Origin: Schistosoma haematobium
Taxonomy: Eukaryota; Platyhelminthes; Trematoda; Strigeidida; Schistosomatidae
Direction of reading: 5' to 3'
Assembly: GCF_000699445.3 (NCBI RefSeq)
Contig: NC_067197.1
Location: 22,799,809-22,863,808 of the forward strand
DNA length: 64,000 nucleotides
The translations under genes were made by a program, and so were the position numbers. Positions 1-9,252 of the stretch are shown in pieces; positions within the stretch are counted from its first letter, which is position 1, and the number at the start of each line of letters is the position of its first letter. Below the pieces are notes generated by a model. It saw only the letters and a list, made by a program, of their open reading frames with translations, had not been told where the DNA came from and did not search any database.

Positions 1-626
1 ATTACTATAGATAATTTATATTATTTAGTAACTAAACATTAATGGATACACTCAATATCTTGATTGATACAATTTACTGTCAAAATTGAAATATATTTGA
101 ATAAGAAATTTTGACTGTTACAGAATTCAAACCGTCAATATATAGAAATAAACTACTTTAAGACATAAGCTATAAAAGATCAAGTGGATTAGAAATTAAA
201 TTAAGAAGACTAAAATATACAGATTTTAAAAATAATAAACCCAGAATTCTAGAAATTACTAGTTAGGACTTAAAATGTATCCCATCAAATATTTCATCTA
301 TGTGTAATCTACCTAGAATGAAAGTGATGTCATTCATTCAAATCCACGTCAAGATAACAGCTTCATGAAAAAAATTTTTACACTACTGTGGTCTAATTAG
401 ATTTTATGAATTTTAAAAAGCCTGTCGATTCCATCCTTAACAGCATTAAAAAATTTTTAAATATTTGTAAACAGTTAAGCATTAATGTTATTTATAAGAC
501 GTGAAAAAACATTTAATGCGCTCGTAAAGCTAGCTCAAGTTCTATGTCCTCCACTATTAACTCAATTAAGTAGACTTAGACTATTTGTAATAGCATGAAC
601 GAGTCTATCTACCAGGGCAAATAAAG

Positions 627-627
<1 letters not shown>

Positions 628-677
<50 letters not shown>
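628..677. repeat. (TA)n microsatellite
   Basis: A pure alternating TA run of about 50 bases. It is one of four long TA tracts in the window; two of the others touch dispersed short repeats. Confidence 0.95.
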
Positions 678-678
<1 letters not shown>

Positions 679-879
679 TGAAAAAAGCAGAAGACATGCG
701 TAGTATGCAGAGTTTTGATCATGTGCCTTCGAAACACTACTCTATGTTTGAAATACACCGAAATACAAACGTTTTCAAAGCAGTATTGGACACAAATAAA
801 TTTTGTTTGCTCTAAACCTATCTGGAAAAATCCCACAATAGTGTGTAAAGAACCATCTAAACTATTTTCAAGAATTCAT

Positions 880-965
880 TTATATTGGTTGTATGAATCT
901 TCCTATTGATGTTTTGAATGTCACTTGATCAGTCAAGCATTATAAGCAAAGATGACCTTAAGTTA
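880..965 (+). repeat. Sm-alpha-like 5' fragment
   Basis: It shares the block CTTCCTATTGAT...TTGATCAG with the stretches at 4010 and 37410, the latter leading into a recognisable Sm-alpha-like hammerhead. No hammerhead core follows here, so the copy is truncated or decayed. Confidence 0.4.
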
Positions 966-2199
966 GAACAGACATAGGTTATTATCAATAAATCGATCGA
1001 TCAATGAATTGTGTGTATAATATTCAGCTAAAAATCAATATCTGAAAAACATATAGAAAATGGTTTTCTCAGTTAACAATGAACAAATCTGTAAGATAAA
1101 CTATTTACAATAAGTTTCATTAGTGGTGTCGGTTAATTAATTATGGATGATATGAAAGTAACCTTTGTTAAATGCCAACTCGCTATTCAAACCAGTGAAT
1201 ATAAGGAACAACTGACGCCAATCGAATTTGACTTGAATAATATTAAGAAATAGTTTAGTGGTGATATGTTTGTAACTTTACTACTAATATTAATAAAAAA
1301 ACAATCATATTGAAGTTTTGAATTACACAATCTACGTAGGAACAAAGCACAATAGTGAATGGAAATGTGATATAAAAATGTAGTGTCAAAGTTAACAGCA
1401 AGATATATTTATAGATTCACAGTCTAACTGATTAGTTAAAACATTAAACTTGAAACATCTGTTCAATATGAGAGACAACATAACAAAAGTCTGTTGAAGG
1501 AAATAAGTAATAGCTCCACCTCCAAGATTATCACCTCTATTATTACACGGTCTTCAATTTCTGATATTTGCTAATCATTAAATTCTCAAGTAAGTAAAAT
1601 TAATTAGGTAATAAAATTAAAGAATAATTGGATATCTCAAGTTGACTAATTCAATGCTTCATTTGTTTTATTCACTTGACATTGCATATTGAGGTTTACA
1701 TTCACTTGTAATTTAAAGCATCTGTCCTAATTATTCAACCTAACCGATTCTCGATTGGTTACTTCATCGAACAATGTAGCAGTATTATGTATCGTATGTA
1801 TGTATCACATCACTAAGGTCTAAGGTTAAAAGCAAATTTTCAAACAAATAGAATAAAATGAAATAAAACTCTGTTCTTATAAATTAACTCTTGCTTGACA
1901 GTCTAGTGTATAAAAGTTGTAAAAGGAAGACATTCACTCCCCTGTAATTAGGTCTCATTTTCAACTATTCAGTTAAATGACTCTTACTTCCAAACTTACG
2001 GTAATTGTTAGCTAAGAAATGCAGATTCACATTGGTTGTGAACTCATGAAATCCTTAATCTATATGTTCATACAACACTTTAAATTATATCTACTGTTCA
2101 GTATTAATCTTTGTATAATATACTAAATATCTATATCTAAAATATATTTCAAATAGAAAGACAATGTTTAGTCCTTACAGTGAATTACTTAAACATTAC

Positions 2200-2325
2200 A
2201 TATGGTGGAAACGCCCCAGTCAAAGCGAGATTGACATAAGTTGGTTGATAATAAGGTGAACCAATGTTAATATCAGCATTAGTTAGTAAAATAAGGAATA
2301 AAAATGGATTTCGACACAATAACAG
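2200..2325 (-). CDS. candidate last or near-last exon of the minus-strand gene
   Basis: On the minus strand an acceptor (GACAG at 2330-2326) opens a 42-codon frame that starts and ends on codon boundaries. It then meets either a donor GTAATG or, four codons further, a TAA stop near 2187. The peptide starts hydrophobic (a CRNPFLFLILL stretch) and continues polar (NADINIGSPYY, then ALTGAFPPY). The start phase fits the end of the candidate exon at 2701-2652. I do not recognise the sequence. The hydrophobic start is partly a pyrimidine-rich tract, so the frame may be open by chance. If real, this could be the terminal coding exon of the gene whose better exons lie upstream. Confidence 0.3.
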
Positions 2326-2651
2326 CTGTCTTATTCAATATCAGAAATACTAAAATATAAATCTAACTAAAGAAAATATACCAACCATAACTTAAAAATC
2401 CGAAAGTAATTCTATAAAAAATTGCACTGAAAAAGAGTCCATTAGGAAAGCTGATATCAGCGGTGAAAACTCTTCAACGAATTTAGGACATTCGAAATAT
2501 AAACATAGTGCAATTTTTCGACTCCTTAAAACTGTATTTAAGGACTAAACTATTCAACTGAAGGATAGTTCGTTAGTCAATTTGCTAACTAGAACTCAGA
2601 ACAGAAAATTCCTTATAAACATGTAAACAAATATTTAAGATACATGTTTAC

Positions 2652-2701
2652 CTCTTCTTTTTCAGATGGACCATTAAAATATATATAACCATCTTTAAAG
2701 T
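2652..2701 (-). CDS. weak small exon candidate of the minus-strand gene
   Basis: The minus strand reads FKDGYIYFNGPSEKEE, followed directly by a GTAAAC donor in phase 0, which fits the next candidate exon at 2325. The acceptor (CGGAG) is poor. Its entry phase also does not fit the end of the exon at 4765, so an exon would be missing between them. The plus strand shows an equally good acceptor-like pyrimidine tract here (ending TTTTTCAG at 2665), so the coding look may be accidental. Confidence 0.22.
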
Positions 2702-3963
2702 CTCCGTAATTTCAACAGAATTCAAATCGATTATTATTTTTTATCTTAAATCCCAACACTTTCGTTACTAATCAGATGGAATATATTAAACTTATCTGAT
2801 TGAGTAATATGATTTATAACAAGTAAAATAGAAACACTAAACAATTAAAGTTTTGCCTATTAGTTTCCATCTTCAAACAGATGGAACAATCTTTTGGTAT
2901 AAAAGACAACTAAGTCAATAAATGTTAATAACATCTAGAGAAAATAATACCGTATAACAACTTCTTATCAATCATATTACCGATAAAATGAGTACAATTG
3001 AAGCTCAACTGTCTAGATAGATGGCTCATAAAACTGTGTAAGAAATTTCAAATACTAATATGATCTTCTAAATGAAGAAAGGTTGGTAGTATTCTTACTC
3101 TTATACAATAGGTATAGCTGACAATGTATTGAGTAAATATAATAAGTTAACAGTAAAAACTCTAGTTTCCCAATAGACAAAAACACTGTCAAAAAAAGTC
3201 AAGGCCTTAGATGAATGATAATAGTATACAACAAAGTACAAAAGTGACCCGGTTTGTTATTATGAGGATAAATACATTCAACTGAATAAAATCATAAGTA
3301 TTATAATGATTAGAAACCTATACTATTTAAAACGATTACATGTTTACTTCATGAATATGTTGAGAAAATGATAAAGATCAACATCCTACTCCAGAATTAA
3401 AAAGTCTTTTGATAGCTTAATCAAATCAGTACAATAATGTAAAGTTCACCATGAATATGAGGATATTTACAGAATGTTTTTTAAACTCAGACAATGGAAA
3501 TCCTATTGACGTAATTCTTTACTTGGCTAACATTATCAGTAAAGAGTTAGGTCCAAGTTGAAATTACATATATTTCGTGCTGTCAAGAAGACCAGTTGAT
3601 TATAAATGTCAATGTAGAATCTATCTGATTTGCAAATGTCCCATTATCTACACACCTATTTCTTTCATCAAACAACAGAACCAAAGTGTTTTTGTAACGA
3701 AAGCTGACAACTAACAATAAAAATCAAAAATACACTTCACCATTTTTTAATTTGACATGATGATTTCCTACTTATTAAGAAAATTAAGCTAGATAAAGCC
3801 TTAATATGTCATGCTGTTGTATAACGAATTAAAGATAGAAAATATGACACATGTTTCACAATACAGTGACACATATATGGATAAAGCCGTACATTTAACG
3901 TTTTTGATACTGGATTTAAAGCTTCATTTGCAGAAAGCATATTACTTAACTAATGTTATCCCA

Positions 3964-3966
<3 letters not shown>

Positions 3967-3999
<33 letters not shown>
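3967..3999. repeat. (TA)n microsatellite
   Basis: Alternating TA run of about 33 bases. An Sm-alpha-like block starts directly at its right end. Confidence 0.95.
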
Positions 4000-4001
<2 letters not shown>

Positions 4002-4062
4002 CTGTTTTAGATCTTCCCATTGATCTTTAGGAATGCAATTGATCAGAACAAGAGTGTAGAAG
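4000..4062 (+). repeat. Sm-alpha-like 5' fragment
   Basis: It contains CTTCCCATTGAT followed by GCAATTGATCAG, the same block seen at 37410 upstream of a hammerhead-like core. No hammerhead follows. It begins at the edge of a TA tract. Confidence 0.4.
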
Positions 4063-4764
4063 ATTCTGCTAGAAATTACTCTTCGTAAAAGAAACTTTTA
4101 TTTTAAAACGTCTGGGTTTAGTGTTATCATTATGGATCTCTTGATGAAGAATTTAATTAAAAATAGGGAAATTTCAAATGTCTAGGTGATATTACGTAAA
4201 GATTGTCTTTTTTATGATAATCAACCCATAATAAAAAAAAACTAGCAATAATGTTTACGATCATTATTTTCTACTTTATTTTATCAATCTGATTATTCTA
4301 TCTAATCCATTTGACTATGACGAATGAAATGATATTCATCATTTAAGTTAACAACTTGACCGATAATCACGTAGGTGTTTATCCTATGATTATGAGCTAA
4401 CAACAGATTTTATCAAGGCAACTAAAAAAATATAACATAGTCTCTTACTCTAAAAATGTTGCCAAGTTACGTGTCATGTGACAAATAGTATACAAATTGG
4501 ATATTGAATCAAACGTTTTAAAGTGACTAAATATTGTTTTACGCTATTTTAAGTGTCGATCAACTCATTTTAGGAGTCGAATTCGATCATTCCTTTTCTT
4601 GAACAAAACAACTGAATAAGTTCATAAAAATATAATAAGCGAAACACTATAACACCAAACGTGGATACTGTAAAATAACCCTATTAAACTAAGTTAATCA
4701 ATTCAAAATAGTTTTAAATGATCGAAATCAGGATTTTCTAAATAATATTTAAAAAATTTCTTAC

Positions 4765-5189
4765 TTTAATGAACCAACCCATAAATCATTATAGTGTTTC
4801 CGTGATACCTCCGTGAGTGTAATCGAAGATGATGTCTTCTGAAAATAACTAACAGCTTTTCTTTTTCCCCAAAAAACTGGAAAAAAGTCAATTAATTGTC
4901 TAGTATATGAACGAGAATTAGCTGACGGTAAAGACCGACTTCCATATTCAAGTTCATTTAATACACGACAACTATCATACGATGACATAGTGATAAGAGA
5001 AGAATAAACTACTCCACAAGTATTTTTATCACATTTATCCTTGTAAGGTTCCATATCGAAAATATCATTAGTGCTGAGGCTCATAGGATTTTGTTTCGGT
5101 TTTGAATTTGATTCCAGTGTAAATGCTTGTTTAAATAAAAAATCGGTAGATTTCATGTCATTCAACTGATCATTTATTACAGTGGTCAT
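4765..5189 (-). CDS. exon of an unrecognised minus-strand gene
   Basis: This 425-base exon reads 141 codons plus two bases and ends at a strong donor (GTAAGA at 4764-4759). The frame opens with ATGACCACTG just after an AG; because a coding exon fits immediately upstream, that Met is probably internal. The peptide is polar and Ser/Asn/Lys-rich (NDIFDMEPYKDKCDKN; GSRSLPSANSRSYTRQ) with a hydrophobic-aromatic patch (LIDFFPVFWGKRKAVSYF) near residues 100-118. I know no family with this pattern. It probably continues the exons at 5647-5988 and 5221-5266. Open to doubt: its acceptor ends GAG, a weak context, and the exon after it has not been found. Confidence 0.62.
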
Positions 5190-5220
5190 CTCCAGGTTAT
5201 GAATAGAAATTCCTTAATAC
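5190..5220 (-). other. possible 31-base micro-intron
   Basis: On the minus strand this stretch begins GTATTA and ends GGAG. Both flanks are open in different frames, and removing it restores a continuous frame in phase 0. Very short introns of this size are known in schistosome genes, mostly near gene starts. The weak borders keep this tentative. Confidence 0.35.
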
Positions 5221-5266
5221 ATATAAGAAATGCTTCGATACATGTATAAGAGTAAATTCATCGTCA
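5221..5266 (-). CDS. possible small exon (46 bases)
   Basis: The acceptor TTACCATTACAG precedes one base plus 15 codons reading DDEFTLIHVSKHFLY. The single leading base completes the codon left open by the exon ending at 5647 (AG+T, Ser). The end lies on a codon boundary and fits the exon starting at 5189. Nothing else between 5267 and 5646 offers the right phase. The exon rests on phase logic rather than on any recognised domain. Confidence 0.4.
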
Positions 5267-5646
5267 CTGTAATGGTAAACACGTGCCTTGTCCATATGAC
5301 ATTTCACATAAATTGTCGGATTAAATCAGCCTGATTATTAACCAACTTAAAAAATTTAACCAATCATATAATGACAGTTCAGTCAACCAAATAACTTTAG
5401 TTTCTACATACAAATATTATTGGTTGAGATAATCTGTGTAGTAAAGGTGTGTGGGAAATGTTGATGTTTACACAATTGAATACATTTTTGCATTTAGTTG
5501 ACTATTTAAGTCGGATAATTTAACTGAATGATTTTTAACTACATATCCACATATGACAGCAATTAGCTGGAAGTTATTTACACAATTATTAGTTAACAAA
5601 CATGCCAAAAATATAACATTTTTCTTTTTACAAAACTAAAGTTTAC

Positions 5647-5988
5647 CTTTTTATCCATCTAGCACGTGATTCCCAACTCTCTGTAGCAAATATATGAGTG
5701 AATAAAGTTTTATCTTCTAAGCATACATTTTTTTCTATAGAAGGCATTTGTACAAGTGGTCCAGTAAAAACAAAACAAAATGGACGACCACCAGTTAAAC
5801 TTTGGTGTATTGTGCTAACATTGATTTTACCAGGTTGAGCAAGAGAATATACAAGTGTTGAACTAAGATCACATTTACTGTTATTATACTTAAAGTCACT
5901 ATATTGTAATGATGAAGTACTCGGAAACAGAGAATTTCTTGTAATTAAACAGTTCTGAAGTGAAATATCCCTATTGGGATTGTAATAG
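5647..5988 (-). CDS. exon with a PH-like C-terminal helix, unrecognised gene
   Basis: A 342-base minus-strand exon. The acceptor is a pyrimidine tract ending TTTTCAG; the donor is AG followed by GTAAAC. One leading base completes the codon left by the exon ending at 8671 (AC+C, Thr), and two bases remain at the end. The first half is polar (YYNPNRDISLQNC; SSLQYSDFKYNNSKCD). The second half looks like a folded domain: GGRPFCFVFTGP is a plausible beta strand and turn, and FATESWESRARWIK resembles the last helix of a PH domain with its near-invariant Trp. The PH reading is inference from that short match; the start of such a domain is not evident. Confidence 0.72.
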
Positions 5989-6479
5989 CTGAAAAGGGAT
6001 AAAAACATTTCGTAAAATTCAATGCTCAAAAACAAAATGAAGAATAAAATAATGTATTATAAGATGGCTATTATTTTCATACATTTTCCTGAATCGATAA
6101 ATGCATTAAATAACCACTAGTGGGTTAAAATAACCTATAATACGTTTAATTAAAGATTTTTGTTACTGAATAGGTAATCCTATGTACTTGAACACAATCT
6201 TTCTCCCAAAACATAATCCATAAATCATCAGCCAGTCATGATAGACATAGATCATGGGACAAATGTATCTGGATGCAAGTTCCTATAATATATTAGCACA
6301 ACCAGATAAATCTAACAACACAAATGACAAACAAGTGGAAATAATGTAGTAGCAACGATTATGAGAAAGGCCAAACATTGAGAACATGGTACGAAATAAC
6401 AAGATGAATGATTTGTATGAAGGAATAGCGAGAGTCGAGATTTGGAGTAAAATAAAACGTCAATACATCTGCTTCACTT

Positions 6480-6760
6480 TGACTAATTCTTGGCTACATC
6501 ACTCAGTGATCTGCATTGACAGATCGTGACGGTTGTGTGTCCACTAACTTGATGGTCTGGAACTACCTACTGTGCAAAGATCATCAATCAGTGACTTCAT
6601 AGATTGATGACAGGTTTTGCATTGACATTACCGAGCCTACCCTGCCTAGGTAAGCAATGGTTAGGCATACATAACACATACCCAATCACACCACTCAATG
6701 AAGATTCAAAGCTTGATCGACCAATTTTCTATCTTTTCGCAATTTCCCTATGCCGAAACT
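6480..6760 (-). mobile_element. decayed 3' fragment of non-LTR family A
   Basis: The plus sequence TTAGGCATACATAACACATACCC followed by CAATGAAG matches, with many changes, the stretch at 48489-48536, which encodes the RWLGHVLRMPNHRLP tail of the better RT copy. Several frame breaks and stops are present, so it is inert. It sits in an intron in the same orientation as the host gene. Confidence 0.5.
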
Positions 6761-7089
6761 CAGAACTGCTAGCTCATATCAAAACTCGCTAGGCATTACT
6801 AGGAATATCTCTCTATTTTTGTCTAGTTGTCATACATAAAATGTTAAGACGACAAGACTAATCATAAAGAAATTTAATTCACTTCAGAAGTTATCAGTTT
6901 GGCTACAATTATTATTAACCGTACAGAATTAAATTTATTACTTCCAAATACTATCATGCCTCATAGAGATTGAAACAGTTATCTGGTCAGTTCAGATAGA
7001 TAAAAGGAATCTAAAAAACTCTTTAATGATCAAGAGTATAGACAGTATCAATAATCCACTTGATGCTGTTTACTTATATCTTCCGATTA

Positions 7090-7330
7090 TTGTTTAGGAT
7101 TACAATTGGCAGATGTGCATCCTGCGCAGGCTGCCTCGATATTGCCTTAGATCACAAGCTTTATAAGCAAAGATGGATAGTGGATAGCAGTGGAATCTGG
7201 AACGTGCGTTTAGTCCTATTTGGGATTCGTCGGTTGGATATACCTTCATCTCAGAATTTATGTTCACTATGGGACTCGAACCCAGTACCTTTCGCTTCAA
7301 ACGCCACCCCACTGCACAAGCAGGTGGTTA
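7090..7330 (-). repeat. Sm-alpha-like repeat with dead hammerhead
   Basis: Read on the minus strand it has a pol III B-box-like GGTTCGAGTCCC, then a hammerhead-like block ending in the Sm-alpha hallmark ATTCCACTGCTATCCACTA. The catalytic core reads CCGACGA instead of CUGANGA, and the GAAA after stem II reads TAAA. Those changes should abolish cleavage. The stem II sequence (CCCAAATAGGAC) is still recognisable. Confidence 0.65.
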
Positions 7331-8161
7331 TCTGGACTCAGTACCTAAGTGAATAATGTTGTGACTTTGAGCCCGGCTAGTTTTCACGTGATTTATTCGT
7401 CAACCGAAATACGACTTATTCAATGTTAGTATCGTGATAACCCAATAACGTTCGATTGGTACAAACAGCCTAGCGTCCTTATTGGCCCTTTGTTCGCCTA
7501 GCCCGTCCAGTTGAATCAAGAACATCAATAACAGCTTCCACTAAGCGAATCGTTTATCTCAAACATACTTGGTTTGTATACTAGCCAAACAGACCGCATC
7601 ACACCATAAAATAGGAAATAACATTGATACAAGAACAAGCCAAAAAGAGACTGTGAACGTGGAAGATGGTAGTTAATAGACTGAACATAATTTAGGAACA
7701 GTAAGTCGTATAATAATAATTTGTAAGTTAAAATGAAGCTTATAATAACATGAATATAAATGTAGACAATCTAGTTACTGAATAGTTATACTGTTCAGTT
7801 CCTATTATTGGTCGTGAATTCAAACCATCTGTATCCATAAGAATGAATTTATATGTTGTTGTATTTTTCGATTTACATACACAATAACTTGTATAAGACG
7901 TTATTAGATTCACTAGTCATGTAAAACCTGTTCAAACTTTACAACAATATTGTTTTGTTTTACCTGAGTTATCCATTTACAATTGGTGTTATGCGATTGT
8001 GTGAGAACTAGCTGTAAATAATGTTATGGTTTTTGAAATTTTGTCCCTATACTCTATATTTACCTGAAAAGCATATGATTTTTGTAAAATTGTTCAGTAA
8101 CGTTGAATATCACTCTCGTGAATATCATAATCCGAAACGTAAAGTTACCGTTTGTCTCTCG

Positions 8162-8162
<1 letters not shown>

Positions 8163-8204
<42 letters not shown>
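8163..8204. repeat. (TA)n microsatellite
   Basis: Alternating TA run of about 42 bases, some 65 bases upstream of an Sm-alpha-like copy. Confidence 0.95.
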
Positions 8205-8207
<3 letters not shown>

Positions 8208-8267
8208 CATTAATAGTTCTCAGAAATTACTCGTAATTTGATCTTTACTAGGATATAACAAATAACG

Positions 8268-8415
8268 TGATGGTTTTTGAAGCGAACGGTACTGGGTTCG
8301 AGGCTAGTAGTGAACACGAACTGTGAGATGCAGGTTTCTCCAGCCAACGAGTCTTAAATAGGACGAAACGCGCGTCCTGGATTTTACTGCTCGCCACTAC
8401 TCATCGTTGGTTATA
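8268..8415 (+). repeat. Sm-alpha-like repeat with dead hammerhead
   Basis: Order along the plus strand: B-box-like GGTTCGAGGC, then CCAG, the would-be core CCAACGA, a stem II remnant (GTCT...GGAC), an intact GAAA, a stem III ACGC/GCGT, the cleavage triplet GTC and a stem I partner CTGG. Flanking hallmark: CCACTACTCATC. Two core bases differ from CUGANGA, so the ribozyme is predicted inactive although both helices near the cleavage site survive. Confidence 0.7.
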
Positions 8416-8670
8416 AAATATCAATAATCATTGAACTGTATAACCTTTTTTAAAAATTTCAATCAATAACATTTTGAGTAGTATTATTTGACTAGCATTA
8501 TTGTATTTAACTTGTTTATTCATTGATAAGCAATATTCTACATTCATAATACATAAAGAAATATCTATTTACAGCATTCGAGAATACAACAGCACTACAT
8601 CAAGTAAAATTTCAATTTGATATAACTCATATAAATTAGAACATCGCATTAATTGAACTAAACTACTTAC

Positions 8671-9252
8671 GTTTTATTATCTTCCGTTTGTATGGATGTA
8701 TTATTAGGATTTTTATTATCATTACTAAACGGTAAATAAATATTATCTGATGAAATATGAGATACTTGTTGAAATTGTGATTCCATCATGAATATTGAAT
8801 TTTGTTTAACTTTATTCTTAGAATGTTCAACATTTCCATTTGAGTTCACTGATGATGAAGATGACAATAATGAATTAGTTGAAATGAATGTTGATTTAGG
8901 ATTATTATTATTATTATTATTATTATTTGATTTAATTTGTTGATAACTTAAACTTCGTTTAAATGTATCAAAATGATTCGATATATAATTATTATTTCTG
9001 TTAAGATTTTGAGGTGAATAGTGAATAAATGATTTTAGACTTCGTCGTCTCTTAATTTTTCGCTGTCTTCTGTGTATAATTCTTAGATGATTCATATCAT
9101 TTTGATTAATATTGTCACTTGACATATTTTTCCCATTTAATAAATGAATACATTTAACTGAAATTGATGGAGATGATGAGAATGTTTGTACTTTCGGTAT
9201 TTCAGTATATGAATCCATAAAATTACCGTTTATTGGATCTTCTCTAATAAAA
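8671..9252 (-). CDS. Ser/Asn-rich exon of an unrecognised gene
   Basis: A 582-base minus-strand exon with a good acceptor (ATGTATTTCAG at 9263-9253) and a consensus donor (GTAAGT at 8670-8665). It reads one base, 193 codons and two bases. The peptide is polar: a basic patch (IHRRQRKIKRRRS) at about residues 61-73, a run of nine Asn, a Ser run (LLSSSSSV), and many Asn, Ser and Lys. This looks like a disordered region carrying a possible nuclear or phosphoinositide-binding basic patch. It joins in phase to the exon at 5988. The exon before it has not been found: it must leave two bases, while the exon at 25233 ends on a codon boundary. Confidence 0.72.
8901..8927. repeat. (ATT)9 coding poly-Asn
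   Basis: Nine ATT units on the plus strand read as nine AAT codons on the minus strand inside the exon at 8671-9252. Pure codon repetition suggests a length-variable tract. Confidence 0.85.

Larger units (their letters stand above)
1..2199. other. AT-rich stretch without a supported gene
   Basis: No exon-like reading frame with matching splice sites was found on either strand. The stretch holds a long TA tract (628-677) and a short Sm-alpha-like fragment near 880-965. The two 64-69 codon frames at 627-909 run through these repeats and are not credible genes. If the minus-strand gene ends near 2.2 kb, this is its 3' flank. Confidence 0.5.
2702..4764. other. probable intron, no clear exon
   Basis: AT-rich sequence between a good minus-strand exon (ending 4765) and a weak candidate (2701). 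It contains a TA tract and an Sm-alpha-like fragment near 4 kb. I looked for a minus-strand exon of suitable phase and found only a 19-base possibility near 3100-3120 whose end phase does not fit. The 70-codon plus frame at 3811-4023 runs into the TA tract and is not credible. Confidence 0.4.
5989..8670 (-). other. intron between exons at 8671 and 5988
   Basis: The borders are a GTAAGT donor at 8670-8665 and a TTTTCAG acceptor at 5995-5989. The intron holds a decayed non-LTR fragment (about 6480-6760), an Sm-alpha-like copy (about 7090-7330), a TA tract and a second Sm-alpha-like copy (about 8268-8415). The 62-98 codon frames at 6604-6792 and 7060-7356 lie inside these repeats. Confidence 0.6.

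Noticed and set aside
627..909. Overlapping 69- and 64-codon frames on both strands
   Set aside because: One is largely a Tyr-Ile run from the TA tract; neither has a domain or splice context.
2640..2735. Plus-strand exon after TTTTTCAG at 2665
   Set aside because: Open for about 35 codons but with no plausible peptide or donor; it competes with the weak minus exon, and neither is secure.
7060..7356. 98-codon plus frame
   Set aside because: It lies across an Sm-alpha-like repeat in reverse; the same text recurs elsewhere as repeat.
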